Source: Ceratotherium simum simum
Taxonomy: Eukaryota > Chordata > Mammalia > Perissodactyla > Rhinocerotidae
Reading direction: 5' to 3'
Length of the DNA: 64,000 nt
Assembly (NCBI RefSeq): GCF_000283155.1
Contig: NW_004454166.1
Location: 9,639,625 to 9,703,624, forward strand
The notes beneath the pieces are model-generated. The model was given only the letters and a program-made list of their open reading frames with translations. It did not search any database and was not told where the DNA came from. Positions 34,730 to 46,140 of the stretch are shown one piece after another; position 1 is the first letter of the stretch; each line of letters starts with the position of its first letter. Position numbers and translations under genes: made by a program.

Positions 34730-34890
34730 CGCCTACTCTAACCAGCTGCTACCCCACAGTGTATTAATGTAGCAACAAGGACTTGTAAGAGAGCAGAAAC
34801 TTTGTCTCTTTTGTTCGCCTCTTTATTTCCAGTGCCTACAAGTTACTGAAACTTAGTATGTTCTCAGTAAATATTTTTAATATGAATGAA
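34730..34890 (+). mobile_element. L2 3' terminus
   Basis: gagcagaaactttgtctctt through ttctcagtaaatatttttaa and a gaatgaatga tail. Confidence 0.6.
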
Positions 34891-35585
34891 TGAATACGCG
34901 CTTGTTTTTTTGTGGACTATCTTGTATAAGAAAGTTTAGTTCAGATCCAATACGTCTGTAAATTGAGAGACCTGGAGAACGTTCCGCTTTTTCCCTATTT
35001 TGGCTGTTTATAACAATTTCGACCTTGGGTGCATTTCATTAGGCTCTTAGTCCCCTTCAAGGCTCAGTTTCTACATCAGCAAAATGGGACCAGTAGCAAG
35101 AGATGCTTGTTTCTCCTCGTCTTCTATCACGCACTCCTTCTCCAGGGAAGGTTTATTGTGTACGCTTTCCTCTGGATAAAAAAGCAGCCGTCGGAGCAGT
35201 AAAAAGCCATTCGGCTCTTCGAGTTGCGCGCCCAGTGGGGCTAGAGAGCAGCTCCGCGTGCCTCGCCTGTGCCTCCCGGGTCCGAAAGCAACCCGGCCCC
35301 ATTTCGGCTGCGAACCCGCCCAGCCCTCGGGTGCCTCAGCCCCGGGCGCCCTCTCGCCCCGAGGCAGCGCTCTGCCTCGGTGCCACGGCTAAATGGGCTC
35401 GGCATCGCGCAGGCTCCCACGCGCGCCGAAGTGCCCGGCCTCGTTTCGGCCGCCGCCGCCCCGCCGCCCGCGCGGCGCTGCACTGGGGGCGGGGAGTCTG
35501 ATGGGAGAAGCGCGCGGCGCTGAGGAGGCGGCGGCCCGGGAGAGGGAGCGGGAGAGGGACTGGGCGCGGGAGGCGGGAGGCGGGG

Positions 35586-35936
35586 NNNNNNNNNNNNNNN
35601 NNNNNNNNNNNNNNNNNNNNNNNNNNNNNNNNNNNNNNNNNNNNNNNNNNNNNNNNNNNNNNNNNNNNNNNNNNNNNNNNNNNNNNNNNNNNNNNNNNNN
35701 NNNNNNNNNNNNNNNNNNNNNNNNNNNNNNNNNNNNNNNNNNNNNNNNNNNNNNNNNNNNNNNNNNNNNNNNNNNNNNNNNNNNNNNNNNNNNNNNNNNN
35801 NNNNNNNNNNNNNNNNNNNNNNNNNNNNNNNNNNNNNNNNNNNNNNNNNNNNNNNNNNNNNNNNNNNNNNNNNNNNNNNNNNNNNNNNNNNNNNNNNNNN
35901 NNNNNNNNNNNNNNNNNNNNNNNNNNNNNNNNNNNN
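35586..35936. other. Assembly gap of 351 N inside the CpG island
   Basis: 351 undetermined bases between G-rich sequence on the left (ggaggcgggaggcgggg) and C-rich sequence on the right (ggcccccgcctcccgg). Extreme GC probably blocked sequencing. It may hide a transcription start, start codon or GC-rich trinucleotide repeat. Confidence 0.99.
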
Positions 35937-36051
35937 GGCCCCCGCCTCCCGGCCGCCCGCCGGGATGCCTCCCCCGCGCCGTGTCGCGGGCGCCCGCCGC
36001 CGATGCCTCCCGCTACCCGCGAGCCTTCCTTCAGCCACATGCACTCCAGAG

Positions 36052-36065
36052 ACCCCCCCCCCCCC
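36052..36065. repeat. C homopolymer run
   Basis: About 14 consecutive C on the + strand. Prone to sequencing length errors, so any reading frame through it is unreliable. Confidence 0.9.
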
Positions 36066-36799
36066 TGTCCCGCCGATGCCCCCGCGCTGGCTCGGCGGCT
36101 GCCGACCCGCGGGCGCCTCTGCGCGGCCCCCAGTGCGCGCCCAGCAATCCCCGGCCCCTTTCCGACTTGGCCTCCTCCTCCCGGTCACACCTGAGCGGCC
36201 CGTCCCGCCCGTCTGCAGGTAGAGGCAACACAGGCGCCTTCTCTCTGCCCAGGTGGCACCCTTCCCTTGTCTTCCGGGCCTTGCTCCTCTCTTGCCACCT
36301 CCGTGGAGTCTTCCCCGTCCCCAGCCACCGACTATTTCCTGTGCTCCCGGGAGGAGTACCCCCAGCACGGGCTCTTTGCCCCTCTCCCACCTTATTCCCG
36401 CTTTCGCTCCATTACATATTCTGCCCCTTGTCCCTTGCCCGCCGCCCCCCGTCCGGGTTCAAGTGTTTAAGCGGGTCCTGGAGCCCTTGCCTGGCCCACT
36501 TCCCAGATCCCACCCGCTCGCCTCTCACCCCATCCCCCGCTTGTGCCTTGACCCCGGGCACCGCGGCCTCTTCGCCGACCGAGGCCCCTGCGGGAGCGCC
36601 GGGACGGGGCTGGGAAGGAGATTGGGCGCGGGGTGGGTGACGGGAGCGTTACGGAAACTCCCTCTTTGTTGCCAGTGTAACAGGAGGAAGAGGTGCCGAA
36701 TTTAGTTTTTCTGTGGGCACTGGCTGAATGTTGTCGCTGAGGGCTGAGATGCAGAGATTTCTCCCAGCTTCCACCCTGCCCCCATCCAAATTTTGCTAA

Positions 36800-37260
36800 C
36801 CTCCCTCTCCCTTGCCAATCCGAACCCTTAACCTGGATGGAAATGTTTAGACAACTGTATAAGGATCAAATGTAATAGGACTTGACTGCTGGCCGCTAAT
36901 AACTGAGAGGACCTGTTTGTAAATTACCTAATTTAGTGGATTAGTGAGTGTATTTACAAATAAGATAAAAAGCAATCAGGAATACTGCATCAAACTGTCT
37001 GGTGGTGGTGTATAAAAAATAGGCTCCGACAACGCCTGGGATGTAATCTCACAGTTTCATTAGCGTAGAATTTAACTGTAATCCTTGATTTGTTTGTTTT
37101 GGGGAAGAGACAAGGGCTCTTGTATTTAGAAATAAGGCTGGTCGGTTCTTGGTGAAGAAAGATGCTAGTTTGGGAAAAAAATTCCTCCAGAGATCTAGCA
37201 TCTGTGATAATGCCAGAAGTGTTTTGCTGCTGCTAAATGACTATATATAACTCAGTTTTA
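36800..37260. promoter_or_regulatory. Candidate conserved segment just downstream of the island
   Basis: Repeat-free, AT-leaning sequence with homeodomain- and FOX-like words (tgtttgtaaattacctaatt). Location at the start of the inferred intron fits an intronic enhancer. Appearance only. Confidence 0.25.
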
Positions 37261-40200
37261 AATAACCTGCATACTTGTTCTGAAAACCTGAGATCTGTTA
37301 GAGAGAAAATGACTAGAATTGCAGATGGATGGAGGACATTTATGTTTTATGAAGTACATATCCGTCCTGTTTGTCTAGTTCTTTTTCTGGGTGTTTGCTT
37401 ATCCTTGTGGGTTTTCTTTTTTCTTTTTTTCCCTACTAGGATCATAGGCTGATTGGTTTAGGTAGTTAAACCTTTCTATTGAGTTAGAATAGCAAAGAAA
37501 AACTATACGTGGTGGTGTTACGAAGGAGAGGTTGATAAACCAGGGTTTTCATATTAACAGATAAAGGTGTGGAATTCCACAATACCTTTCAAACTGGTTA
37601 GGGATTTTTTGGGGGCTGGGGGGATCTAGTTGGTCACTATTCATCTAATAGTTACTGAAATATTATTTTCACCAAAAAGGTACCTTTCATATTGCCTTTC
37701 TTTTAAGAACTGGGTTACTTTACATCCTCTTTTGGTGTTGAAATGCCTTTAAGACAGGAAAGTATTGATAGTTTATGGATGGCTTGTTCAGTGTATGAAC
37801 AATTAAATTTGGGAGAGATGGATGCTGGACCAAAACTCTGCTTTAATAACAGGTCTTGCATTTGACTCCACATGCAAGCTCCGCATCCTACTTTTCGGAA
37901 TGCTGTCACATACATTTTCTTTGCTTTTTCCTTTTCTTGCAGCCACTGTTTCCTTCGTGCCATGTTCTCCAGACAAGATGCTTGTCATGCACCCCAAGGG
38001 GTGCATTTTTTTGTGTGGATTCCTATAACCAATTAGCAGCTGTCACATGCCTTTAAGTTCAGCTTTAGGGAATTGTAGTATTCAGTGGAGCATTGAGGAA
38101 CAGGTTTTGTGCCAAAGAGCTGGTCATCATTTTTTTTTCTTATTTGAGATTTTGGCATCATTCTTTATTTGTGAAATGTTACCAATCTGTTGGCATTTTC
38201 ATGCTCCTTTCAGGAGCGTCACCAATTTTAGAATAATATAGTATCCATATGTGTTGTGTTGAAACAAAATAGGGATACAACTCCACATATGAACCTGTAC
38301 ATCACTTTGAACCTCTCTGAGAGGCCTCAATTGTATTTCCGGGCAGAATATGTTTCTTTCATCCCTTTTACTGGATTGTAAGCTTCTTGGGTGGAGGAAC
38401 TGCTTTTGTTTTCCCCATCTTTGTATCCATTGCATTACCTCACTATACCTTGTATGTAACAGTTGTTCAGCAGTAGTCAATGAACAGAATGTATTTATGC
38501 TACCAAGTAGCATTGAATGTGAATCCAGCCCTGACCCCTGTGCTCTTGTACTTCCACGGGCTGCTTGACTAATTCCACCAAGCCATCCTCTTCTAAGCTC
38601 AAATTTGAACTAAGTTAAAATTCACCTGCCTTTTCCACATTTCTAACTCTTCTGTCAGTGGTACCATCAGTTTGCAGAATTGAGCAGGTTTTTCCTTTTC
38701 TCCTGGTACTCTCCTCAATGCTTCTATTTTAGTTGGAGCAGTGGCTATAACATCTTAAAAGAGCTTGTCTGCAAACTCTAATGATAACCTGCACAGCACA
38801 TCAAAACAACGAGCTTTGAGGTAATCTGCAGTTCAGTTTAGCTTTTCTCAATGGTATTGTCAGCAATTTTAAAGCCCTGGCAGGTTTTATCAATGTAAAT
38901 ATAGTGTGTTTCCTTTTTGTAGTAGGGTTTCACTTTTGAAATACAATTTATTTTCCCTCATAGTCTCTTGCTATGTTGTAGACTCATAAAAGAACTTATG
39001 GTCTTCCAAACTGTGTCATCTCTTGAAGTCTATCCTGGTATTATTTTCATTTTTTGGGTAGTGTCTGGATATCATAATTTGTCATCAAAATAATTACCCT
39101 GTTTTAGGATTTAGATCAAAGAAAAGTGTCACATTCTATACTAACTTGTATTTCATTGCTGAAGGAGCAGATTATTGACAAAATAATTATTGGCAAAATA
39201 GTGAGTCAGGGCTCTATAGAACTCTTAATTATGTACTACTTTTTATTAGGGACCATTACAAGGTATTTGCTAATACTAGTAATTGCTCAAAACAAGCCAA
39301 CATATGATAGCCTTTGCCTAAAAATCTCTTTGAAGGGAACATAAAAGTGAGATAGTCTTGAGTTTCTTTTTACAGCACTAATCCTCCCTAAGACTCTTAA
39401 AATTTATTCCCAACTCTCCATAATTCGTTTGTTCTTTTATAACCTGACATAATTTCTATTCTTGTAATGTTAAACTTCAAAGGTCACTTGTAAATCTTCA
39501 GATTTATGAAATATTCTTTCCCATTGACAAACCGGTTTGAATGAAGGAGGCTTTTGAAAGATTACTTAGCAAATTGCCCTAAGATTTGGTCCTTAATGGC
39601 TCCATCATTATTTCTCACAGCAGTGCATTGGAGGCCAGGAGATTTTGCAAGTGCTCTGAAGTTCTGTGTCCTTTGGTTCTAACCTTAGAAATAGTGAGAA
39701 GGATGGAGGAGAATCTTTCTGATTGAACAAACTGCCCCTTGTCTGTCTGACTTTGCGAGAGATTGTACTTGTCTACTGTCTTGTCTTGGAGTCTTCAAAT
39801 TGAGAGCTATAAATTTAACTGTCTTTTTCTAGCTCTCATATCTTGTCTTGGGAGTAATGAAAAACAATCAAGTGGTTCACAAATACTGGTTAACTTTTGA
39901 GTGTGTTAACTGTTCCTTAACTGAATTTTAATAATACTGTCGTCTCCATCTGCTTTATGGAATTGCAAGTGAGATGGTAAAAGTGAAATTTGAGGAGTGT
40001 AGAGGGAATTACCAACAGAGCCCAAGTTGTTTTACTAAAATATGTCCAGCAAAGTAGACTTGCTTTAACTGGAACAAAAAAGTCATGGCATGCGGACAGC
40101 TTTTATTTTTCTTCTGAATGCTGTGCTATTAGCATAGACGATCCACTCCTCAAAATATGGAAATCAAAGTTAATGTTAAAATTGGCTGGAAATAATGTAA

Positions 40201-40974
40201 AAATGGTAATACTTTTTGTATAGCTATTTTTCACAGCCATTTTCATGTTTTGATTTCTATGGTAACTCTGAAGTTGACTTTGCTTCCGTTGTACAGCGGA
40301 GGAAATTGACACTTGGAGTTGAGGAAACTTGGCTGGAGTCACAGAGCTTCTGTGATAGATCCAAACTTTCACCCATCCTCTGAAGCTGAGTCTTGCGCTT
40401 CTCTTTCTGTGTTCACATGCATGCTTCCCAAATCTTAAATTGCAGCTCACTTCATCTTTCGAAAAGGTGCACTCAATAAAATTTTGAATTAAGGAATTTC
40501 CAAGTTAAATTCATGCCACCATTTTGAACTTCCTGCAGTTACTAGCTGCAGAACAACATAGTATAATATAGTCCAGTTAAAATGTTCCCAGGCGTAGCAA
40601 ATACCATCAAATACTATTTGATGTGTTCATTCTATCATTTAGAAATGTTATTGGCTTGAGAGGATAATTATTTATCAAAATAGATTCTATATTCTGCTAC
40701 TGGTAATTGCTTAATAGTTGTTTTTCTATCCCCTCCACCCCCCAAAGAAAGAAATATTTCAATTTTGTAACTTTCGCTCAGATTTTTGGAGCTCTAGGGG
40801 ATATGAGAGATAAACTAGTCCTACTATCTCGCTTTTCTGTTGAGCTAAACTAGAATTTAGAGATAGGAAGTAGTCTGAGGTCAGAGAGATACGTTAATGA
40901 GGCAGCTAGGACTAGAAACCTCCTTAGTCTCTTAATCTCTTGATCTTTCTGTAGTACTGTTAATTCTTAATGTC
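37261..40974. other. Inferred intronic DNA without recognised exon
   Basis: T-rich on the + strand. An L2-like scrap at 38370-38460 (tggattgtaagcttcttggg). The 60-115-codon frames here show no domain or credible splice-site pairing. Confidence 0.4.
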
Positions 40975-41162
40975 TGAAGCCTTCTTATCTTCGCAGCCTT
41001 GGCTGCACATTGGAAGCACTTAGAGAATTTTCAGAAACGTTGGTGCCTGTGTCTTGCTCCCAGAGATTCTGATTCCATTGGTCCAGGGGTACTGCCTGGG
41101 CATCAAAATTTTTTAAAGTTCCCCTTGTGATTCTCATGTGCCACTGAGGTTGGAAACCACTG
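40975..41162. mobile_element. MER20-like hAT MITE
   Basis: ccttggctgcacattggaag, then cccagagattctgattccat, then actgcctgggcatcaaaatt, ending gaggttggaaaccactg, an approximate inverted repeat with the start. Order and length fit MER20. Confidence 0.75.
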
Positions 41163-41372
41163 TTCCCTACCCTTACTTTAGGTTAATTTCATCTCCTCCT
41201 ATGGTTTCAGTTATAATCTGTATGCTGACAATTCTTGAACAGATTTACTGCATTGAAACAACCTCTGTCCTGGCCTCTGATCATTATATCCAACTGATTA
41301 CTTAGCACTTCCACTAGAATGTCTTGTAGGTGACTCAAACTCAGGATGTCAAAAACCGAACTCAAAATTTGT

Positions 41373-41410
41373 ATGCACACACACATGCGCACATGTACAC
41401 ACACACACGT
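41373..41410. repeat. (CA)n tract, imperfect
   Basis: CA repeats broken by tgcg and tgta. Confidence 0.85.
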
Positions 41411-41489
41411 CTTTTTCAGTATCTCTGATTTAGTGAATGATACTAGGATCCTGGTGTTGAAACTGGAAACCTGAGGCATGTAGGGAACC

Positions 41490-42290
41490 TGATTTTCATT
41501 TTTCCGTATCTAGTCACCACATCTTGCCTCTTCTACCTTCTAAACCCTGCTGCCAGCACCCTAGTCTAAGCCTCTGTCATCTTTGGCCAGAACCTTGCTT
41601 ACAAATCTGTACAAATCTCCCTGTATTCATTCACATACCCTTCTAATTTTTCTTCATACTGTAGTCTTTGTGATCTTTAAAAAATCCAAAGGGGCTGGCC
41701 CCATGGCGTAGTGGTTAAGTTTGGCGTGCACCACTTTGGCGGCCAGGGTTTGGTTCCCAGGTGTGGACCTACTCCACTCATCAGCCATGCTGTGGTAAAA
41801 AAAAAAAAAAAAAAAGAGGAAGATTGGCAACAGATGTTAGCTCAGGGTGATTCTTCCTCAGCAACAAAAAAACAAAAAATCCAAAGCTGATTGTGTCCTT
41901 CTCCCACTTGAAACCCTTTAATGGTTTCTGACTGCTCTTAGGACAAAGACCAGAATCTCTGACCCTAGCCAACGAGACTCTGTGTAGGCTGGTCTCTTGT
42001 CTTCCTCCAGCATCATTGTTATCTCACGCCATGCTTCTCACTCTTTGTGCTCTGGCCTCACAGATTCCTCAGTAGATTTTATTTCTTCTTCTTTTAGGGC
42101 TTTCGCACATGCTCTTCACTAGTCTGGAAGGCTTTCTGCTTTTCTCCCTGGATTTTGGCTGGCTATTACTTTCAGCCTAAAAGTCACTTCTTTGGGAAAA
42201 GCTTCCTGGATCCTTCAAACCAGACTGTGTCTCCTCATTAAACTCTCATAGCCTTATGTATTTTCCCTTTGAGCACTTAAAGCAATAAAC
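41490..42290 (+). mobile_element. L2 LINE 3' region, split by ERE3
   Basis: ctggccagaacc-like start, cagctgattgtgtcc region, and cacatgctcttcactagtct then ggaaggctttctgctttt, all in L2 order. The ERE at 41692-41873 interrupts it. Confidence 0.65.
41692..41873 (+). mobile_element. ERE3-like SINE, internally shortened
   Basis: Head ccatggcgtagtggttaag, an A run of about 19 where other copies have a body module, then the gttagctcagggtgattctt unit. TSD aaaaaatccaaag (41679-41691 and 41874-41886). Confidence 0.94.
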
Positions 42291-42323
42291 AAATAATTAT
42301 ACAGTTAATATTAATGTCTAGAC

Positions 42324-42665
42324 CAGGAATTGGCAAAACTACAGCCCATGGGCCAAATCTGGCAGGCTACCTGTTTTTGTGGGGCTTGCAAGCTAAGAAT
42401 GCTAAAAATGGTATCTATATTTTTAAATGGTGGAAAAAAATCAAAAGAACATTATTGCATGAGAGATTTATTTCATAAAAATTATATGAAATTTGAAATA
42501 AAGTTTTATTGGGATACCACCACACTCATTCGTTTACATATTGTCTATAGTTGCTTTCCTGCTACAATGGCAGAGTTGAGTAGTTAGTTGTGACAGAGAC
42601 CTTATGGCCTGCAAGTGTAAAGATGTGCTGTGTGGCCCTTGACAGAAAATGTTTACTGACCCCTG
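42324..42665. mobile_element. hAT non-autonomous element with intact 8-bp TSD
   Basis: Starts caggaattggcaaaac and ends gtttactgacccctg, inverted copies. Perfect 8-bp duplication gtctagac on both sides (42316-42323 and 42666-42673), matching the nTCTAGAn target preference of mammalian hAT-Charlie elements. Same family as 65-267. No transposase. Confidence 0.88.
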
Positions 42666-42790
42666 GTCTAGACTGAGCTGATGGGGAGAGGGGCCATCTG
42701 CTTGTTCATTGCTGTTATTAGTGTCCTGTGCTTAGCTGGTACATGGTAGGTGCTCAGCAAATATTTGAACAAATTAACAAATATGCCTTT
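42666..42790 (+). mobile_element. L2 3' terminus
   Basis: tgcttgttcattgctgttat then ggtaggtgctcagcaaatat; this is the target beside the hAT element. Confidence 0.55.
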
Positions 42791-42855
42791 CCTTCTATGG
42801 ATGGATGTAGATGAACTCCTACCTTTGCAATTCTGATGTTTTAAAATTCAGTACA

Positions 42856-43086
42856 GGGGCCGGCCCCGTAGCTTAGTGGTTAAGTGTGTGCGCTTCGCTG
42901 CTAGCAGCCCGGGGTTCGGATCTCGGGCGAGCACCGACCCGCTGCGTGTCAGGCCATGCTGTGGTGGCGTCCCACATAAAGTGGAGGAAGATCGGCCGGC
43001 TGTTGGTCCAGGGCTAGTCTTCCTCAGCAGAAGAGGAGGATTGGCAGATGTTAGCTCAGAGCTGATCTTCCTCACAAAAAAAAAAA
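42856..43086 (+). mobile_element. ERE SINE, hybrid-looking head
   Basis: Head of the cttagtggttaagtg form joined to the cccacataaagtggaggaag body. TSD aaaattcagtaca (42843-42855) and aaaattcaataca (43087-43099), one change. Confidence 0.94.
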
Positions 43087-43099
43087 AAAATTCAATACA

Positions 43100-45954
43100 A
43101 AAATTGTTAAAAAGGACAAATATTTTGAAGAAGATTCTCAACAGAATTTTCAGCAGCAGTCTTGCAGCTTGTCTGTTGCAGCTGTACCTCTCAGGTGTGT
43201 TAGCAAGTGTACTTACAGAGGTGTAAGTTACCGGGTCAAGGTGGATGGGAAAAGACTGGTCCACCCCAATAATGGGCCATGTGGATTGACAGTGCTGATG
43301 TTTTTATAGCAGGCACAAATGGATGGGACTTGATGTGTAGCGTTATAAAGAAAAAGTATTCGAGCTGGTGAAAATTTCAGTCATTAAAGAGGCATTGTTA
43401 TATCTGCTGTGGGAATTCACTCTGTGAAAATGGTTAAAGTTTCTGGCATGGTAATATTTCTTCTCTTTTAGTACTTTTTGTTTTCTCCTTCATTTGGGAT
43501 ATGGCATAGCATAAAGTACCAATTTTGAATTTATGTGTTGTATCAAATTTAGTGCTTACTTTTAAAACATAATTTTTGAAAGAGATTTGCATTTTTCAGT
43601 ATGTTTTAATATACGGGTGGTGGTAGTTTTTCCCCCTTGTTGGATTCGTTTCTGATTTCATGTCAGTTGTATAATAGGATTTACTTAAAAAACATTTGGT
43701 TGATAAACCGCTGGAATTTATTTTTTTGTGAAAATACTAATATTACTCTTTTTAGCTGCTCTCTACAATATCTCACAACCAAATATTTAGACATTTATTC
43801 AGCAAGGAAAATCTTAAAGGCTATTTTTATTCTAATTTTTAAGGTTGCCAGATACACTGAAAAGTGTTAAACGTAAGTGTTTCATTTCTGGATACATTTA
43901 TATGATATAAAATAAGGAAAACAGCAAAAAGATGGAAAAACAGATGGTTACTTCAAGATGTTCAAGCAGCAGTGACGTTATTAAAGTTTGCTCTTTTTTG
44001 TTGTAGCATTGTGATAATGTGATGATGATAACAATAGCGTAAGATTTTTCATTATGAACAGTTTAGGATGATTCAGCTGTAAGGAATAAAGAAACCTTAA
44101 ATATAAATAGCTAAAACATTAAGGAAAAATTATCTCAGGTTAGTTGAGAGGTAGGGTGGCTTCCAGGTTGGTTAGTTCAGTGGCTTGATGATGTTGACAA
44201 GGACCTGAGTTCTCTGTTTCTCTTTTTGTCGTTTTAAGGAAGGTAGCTTTTCCTCACTAGCTCCCCTCTTGATCCCAAGATGGATGTGGCTCATCTTACC
44301 TTCTTTTGTGAGCTGACACTCCAGTGGTTTTCCTTTAGTAGGAATTAGGGAGGGCTGCATATTCATCTCTAAACAGCCTCTAGCAAGGGGGAGGCAAAAG
44401 CCCTGGTAATTGGCTTAGACTAACCAGGATTTCCCTCTGAGTCAAGTGGAGGGTGGAGCAACCCCAGAACAGAATTGGACTCTGCCAGCAGTGCAGAGGG
44501 TGGGGATGGTGACTGGGTAGGCAGCCAGTAGTATCTGCTACATAGTTTTGCCATTTTCTTCTGCCTATAAAATCACACTTTTATAGTGTTTCCTAACATT
44601 TTGCTTATAGCTCCATTATAAATCTTTTCACAGTTCATAGTTGAAAATCACACAATTATCTTCCTATTCCTGCAAGGATTCTGCTCTAGCCACTGCTGAG
44701 CTCCTGTCTCTTTTCCCCACCCCCACTGCCTCTTTTCCATTCTGAGGCCAAGATAGCTTCAGGAGGAAGAAGAGCACTTAAGGTTGAAGCAATGGCTGAG
44801 TAGCTAATTAGTATTCCTGCAGTCAGTGGTCCCCAAGAGAACCTTGGGGGTTAGTATGACCTCTGCTCTAGCTCTCAATTTCCTTTCCTACCTCTTCTAA
44901 CTTCTCACTTCTGTATGTGTTTATCTCTGTCTGATTGGTACTCGTTTTTTCCTCTTTCTCCCTAAAGTTTTCTTGTTCCCTCCTTTTCCTCCCACCCTTC
45001 CCTGATGCTCTTAAGAAGCCATAATATGGAGTGGAATATACTAGGATAGAGAAGGAAAAAGAGAGTGCCTTTCTTTCCTTTTTGTCTTGTTTAATTTCTT
45101 TTTGTTTTTTTTTTTGTATAAGCAATGATAAAACTGAAGATTCACATCATTATTTAGAATATCTTTATGATATAAAGAGCTCACACAGTGCAAGAAATGA
45201 AACTCTGCAGCAAAGAGCTAATTTACAGAGGCGAAATAGTACACTAATATGTAAATATATTCAATATTGCTAATAATCAAATTAACTCAAAGCACAAAGA
45301 CCCCCTTTCACAGCTGTAACTTTGGTGAAAGTTAACAGAATGATATTAATTGCTCATGTGGTTTTGACTCAAGTAAACTTTATTGATTTGATGAATAAAT
45401 TGGAATGACTCTTGGGTTACTGTTTGATGACATACATTGAAAGCCATTAAAAAAAGTTAACACCCTTTATTTAGTAATCCAAAAGTATAGTAAATGCTAT
45501 ATGCAAGAATCTTTCCACGTGGCATTATTTAAAATAGCAAAGGAGTTTAATTTTAAACATAATATTTCTGGTTTGAAATTTTCTTTTCTTAATATAAAAT
45601 TCAATTGAATTTAGTCTATTAGGCATGGGAGTTGAGATGGAGACTAGTATGTGGGGAGGGGAAGATGAATTTAATTTTGTGTAGACTGAGTTTGAGGTAA
45701 TACTGATGTTAATACTTTTGTGTAGCAATTTCGCATAAGCAGTGGAAGACCCAGAACTGGATTTCAGAAAATGCTTTAAGTCATGCGCATAGAGGAGATG
45801 CTTTAAGGATGAGTAGTGTCCAAGGAGAAGGCAAGGGCGTGAAATATGAGAGCAAACAAGTAGGGAATGAGTACAGGGAAGAGCGATGACCAGTCATTAA
45901 CTGGGGGTTTCTATGTCCTCATTCCCCAATTGTCTGCTCTCATGTAATGAATTT
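43100..45954. other. Inferred intronic DNA, no recognised exon or young repeat
   Basis: Nearly 3 kb without an ERE. Open frames at 43637-43870, 44172-44366 and 44868-45273 carry no domain; the last pair are opposing readings of a poly-pyrimidine region. Confidence 0.4.
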
Positions 45955-46140
45955 CCTTTTGTTATCGCAACTCTGAGATGGGTACTAGTGTTAGCCCCAT
46001 TTTACGGATTAGGAAACCGAGGCTCAAAAAGCTTAGGCACCGTGCCTGAAGTCCCCCAAGTAGTGTAAAGCCGGGAGTAGTTCAAAGCCGGTGCATTTCC
46101 TGCTGCCCTGCGTTCCCTTCCCTCTGCCGTACTGAGAACT
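45955..46140 (+). mobile_element. MIR SINE
   Basis: ccattttacggattaggaaa, then gaggctcaaaaagcttaggc, then aaagccgggagtagttcaaa. Confidence 0.75.

Larger units (their letters stand above)
35200..36660. promoter_or_regulatory. CpG island, probable gene promoter
   Basis: The only long GC- and CpG-rich segment in the window. It has many CGs on both sides of the gap, a GC box gggggcgggg at 35485-35494, and other ccgccc/gggcgg motifs. No clear TATA box, as expected of a CpG-island promoter. Large open frames across it (for example 35241-36368 minus and 35393-36640 plus) persist because GC-rich DNA has few stops and because N reads through; none is a credible protein. An ATG at 35501 in frame with 28 codons up to the gap has a weak start context (c at -3). 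A CAG|GTAGAG donor-like site falls after 36218. Confidence 0.85.

Noticed and set aside
35103..35501. 132-codon + frame before the gap
   Set aside because: CpG-rich chance frame with Arg/Ala/Pro-rich composition; no known protein and no donor site at a suitable place.
35241..36640. Long open frames on both strands (375, 415 and 234 codons) over the CpG island
   Set aside because: They run through 351 undetermined bases and GC-rich DNA where stops are rare, overlap one another on both strands, cross a C homopolymer, and show no domain.
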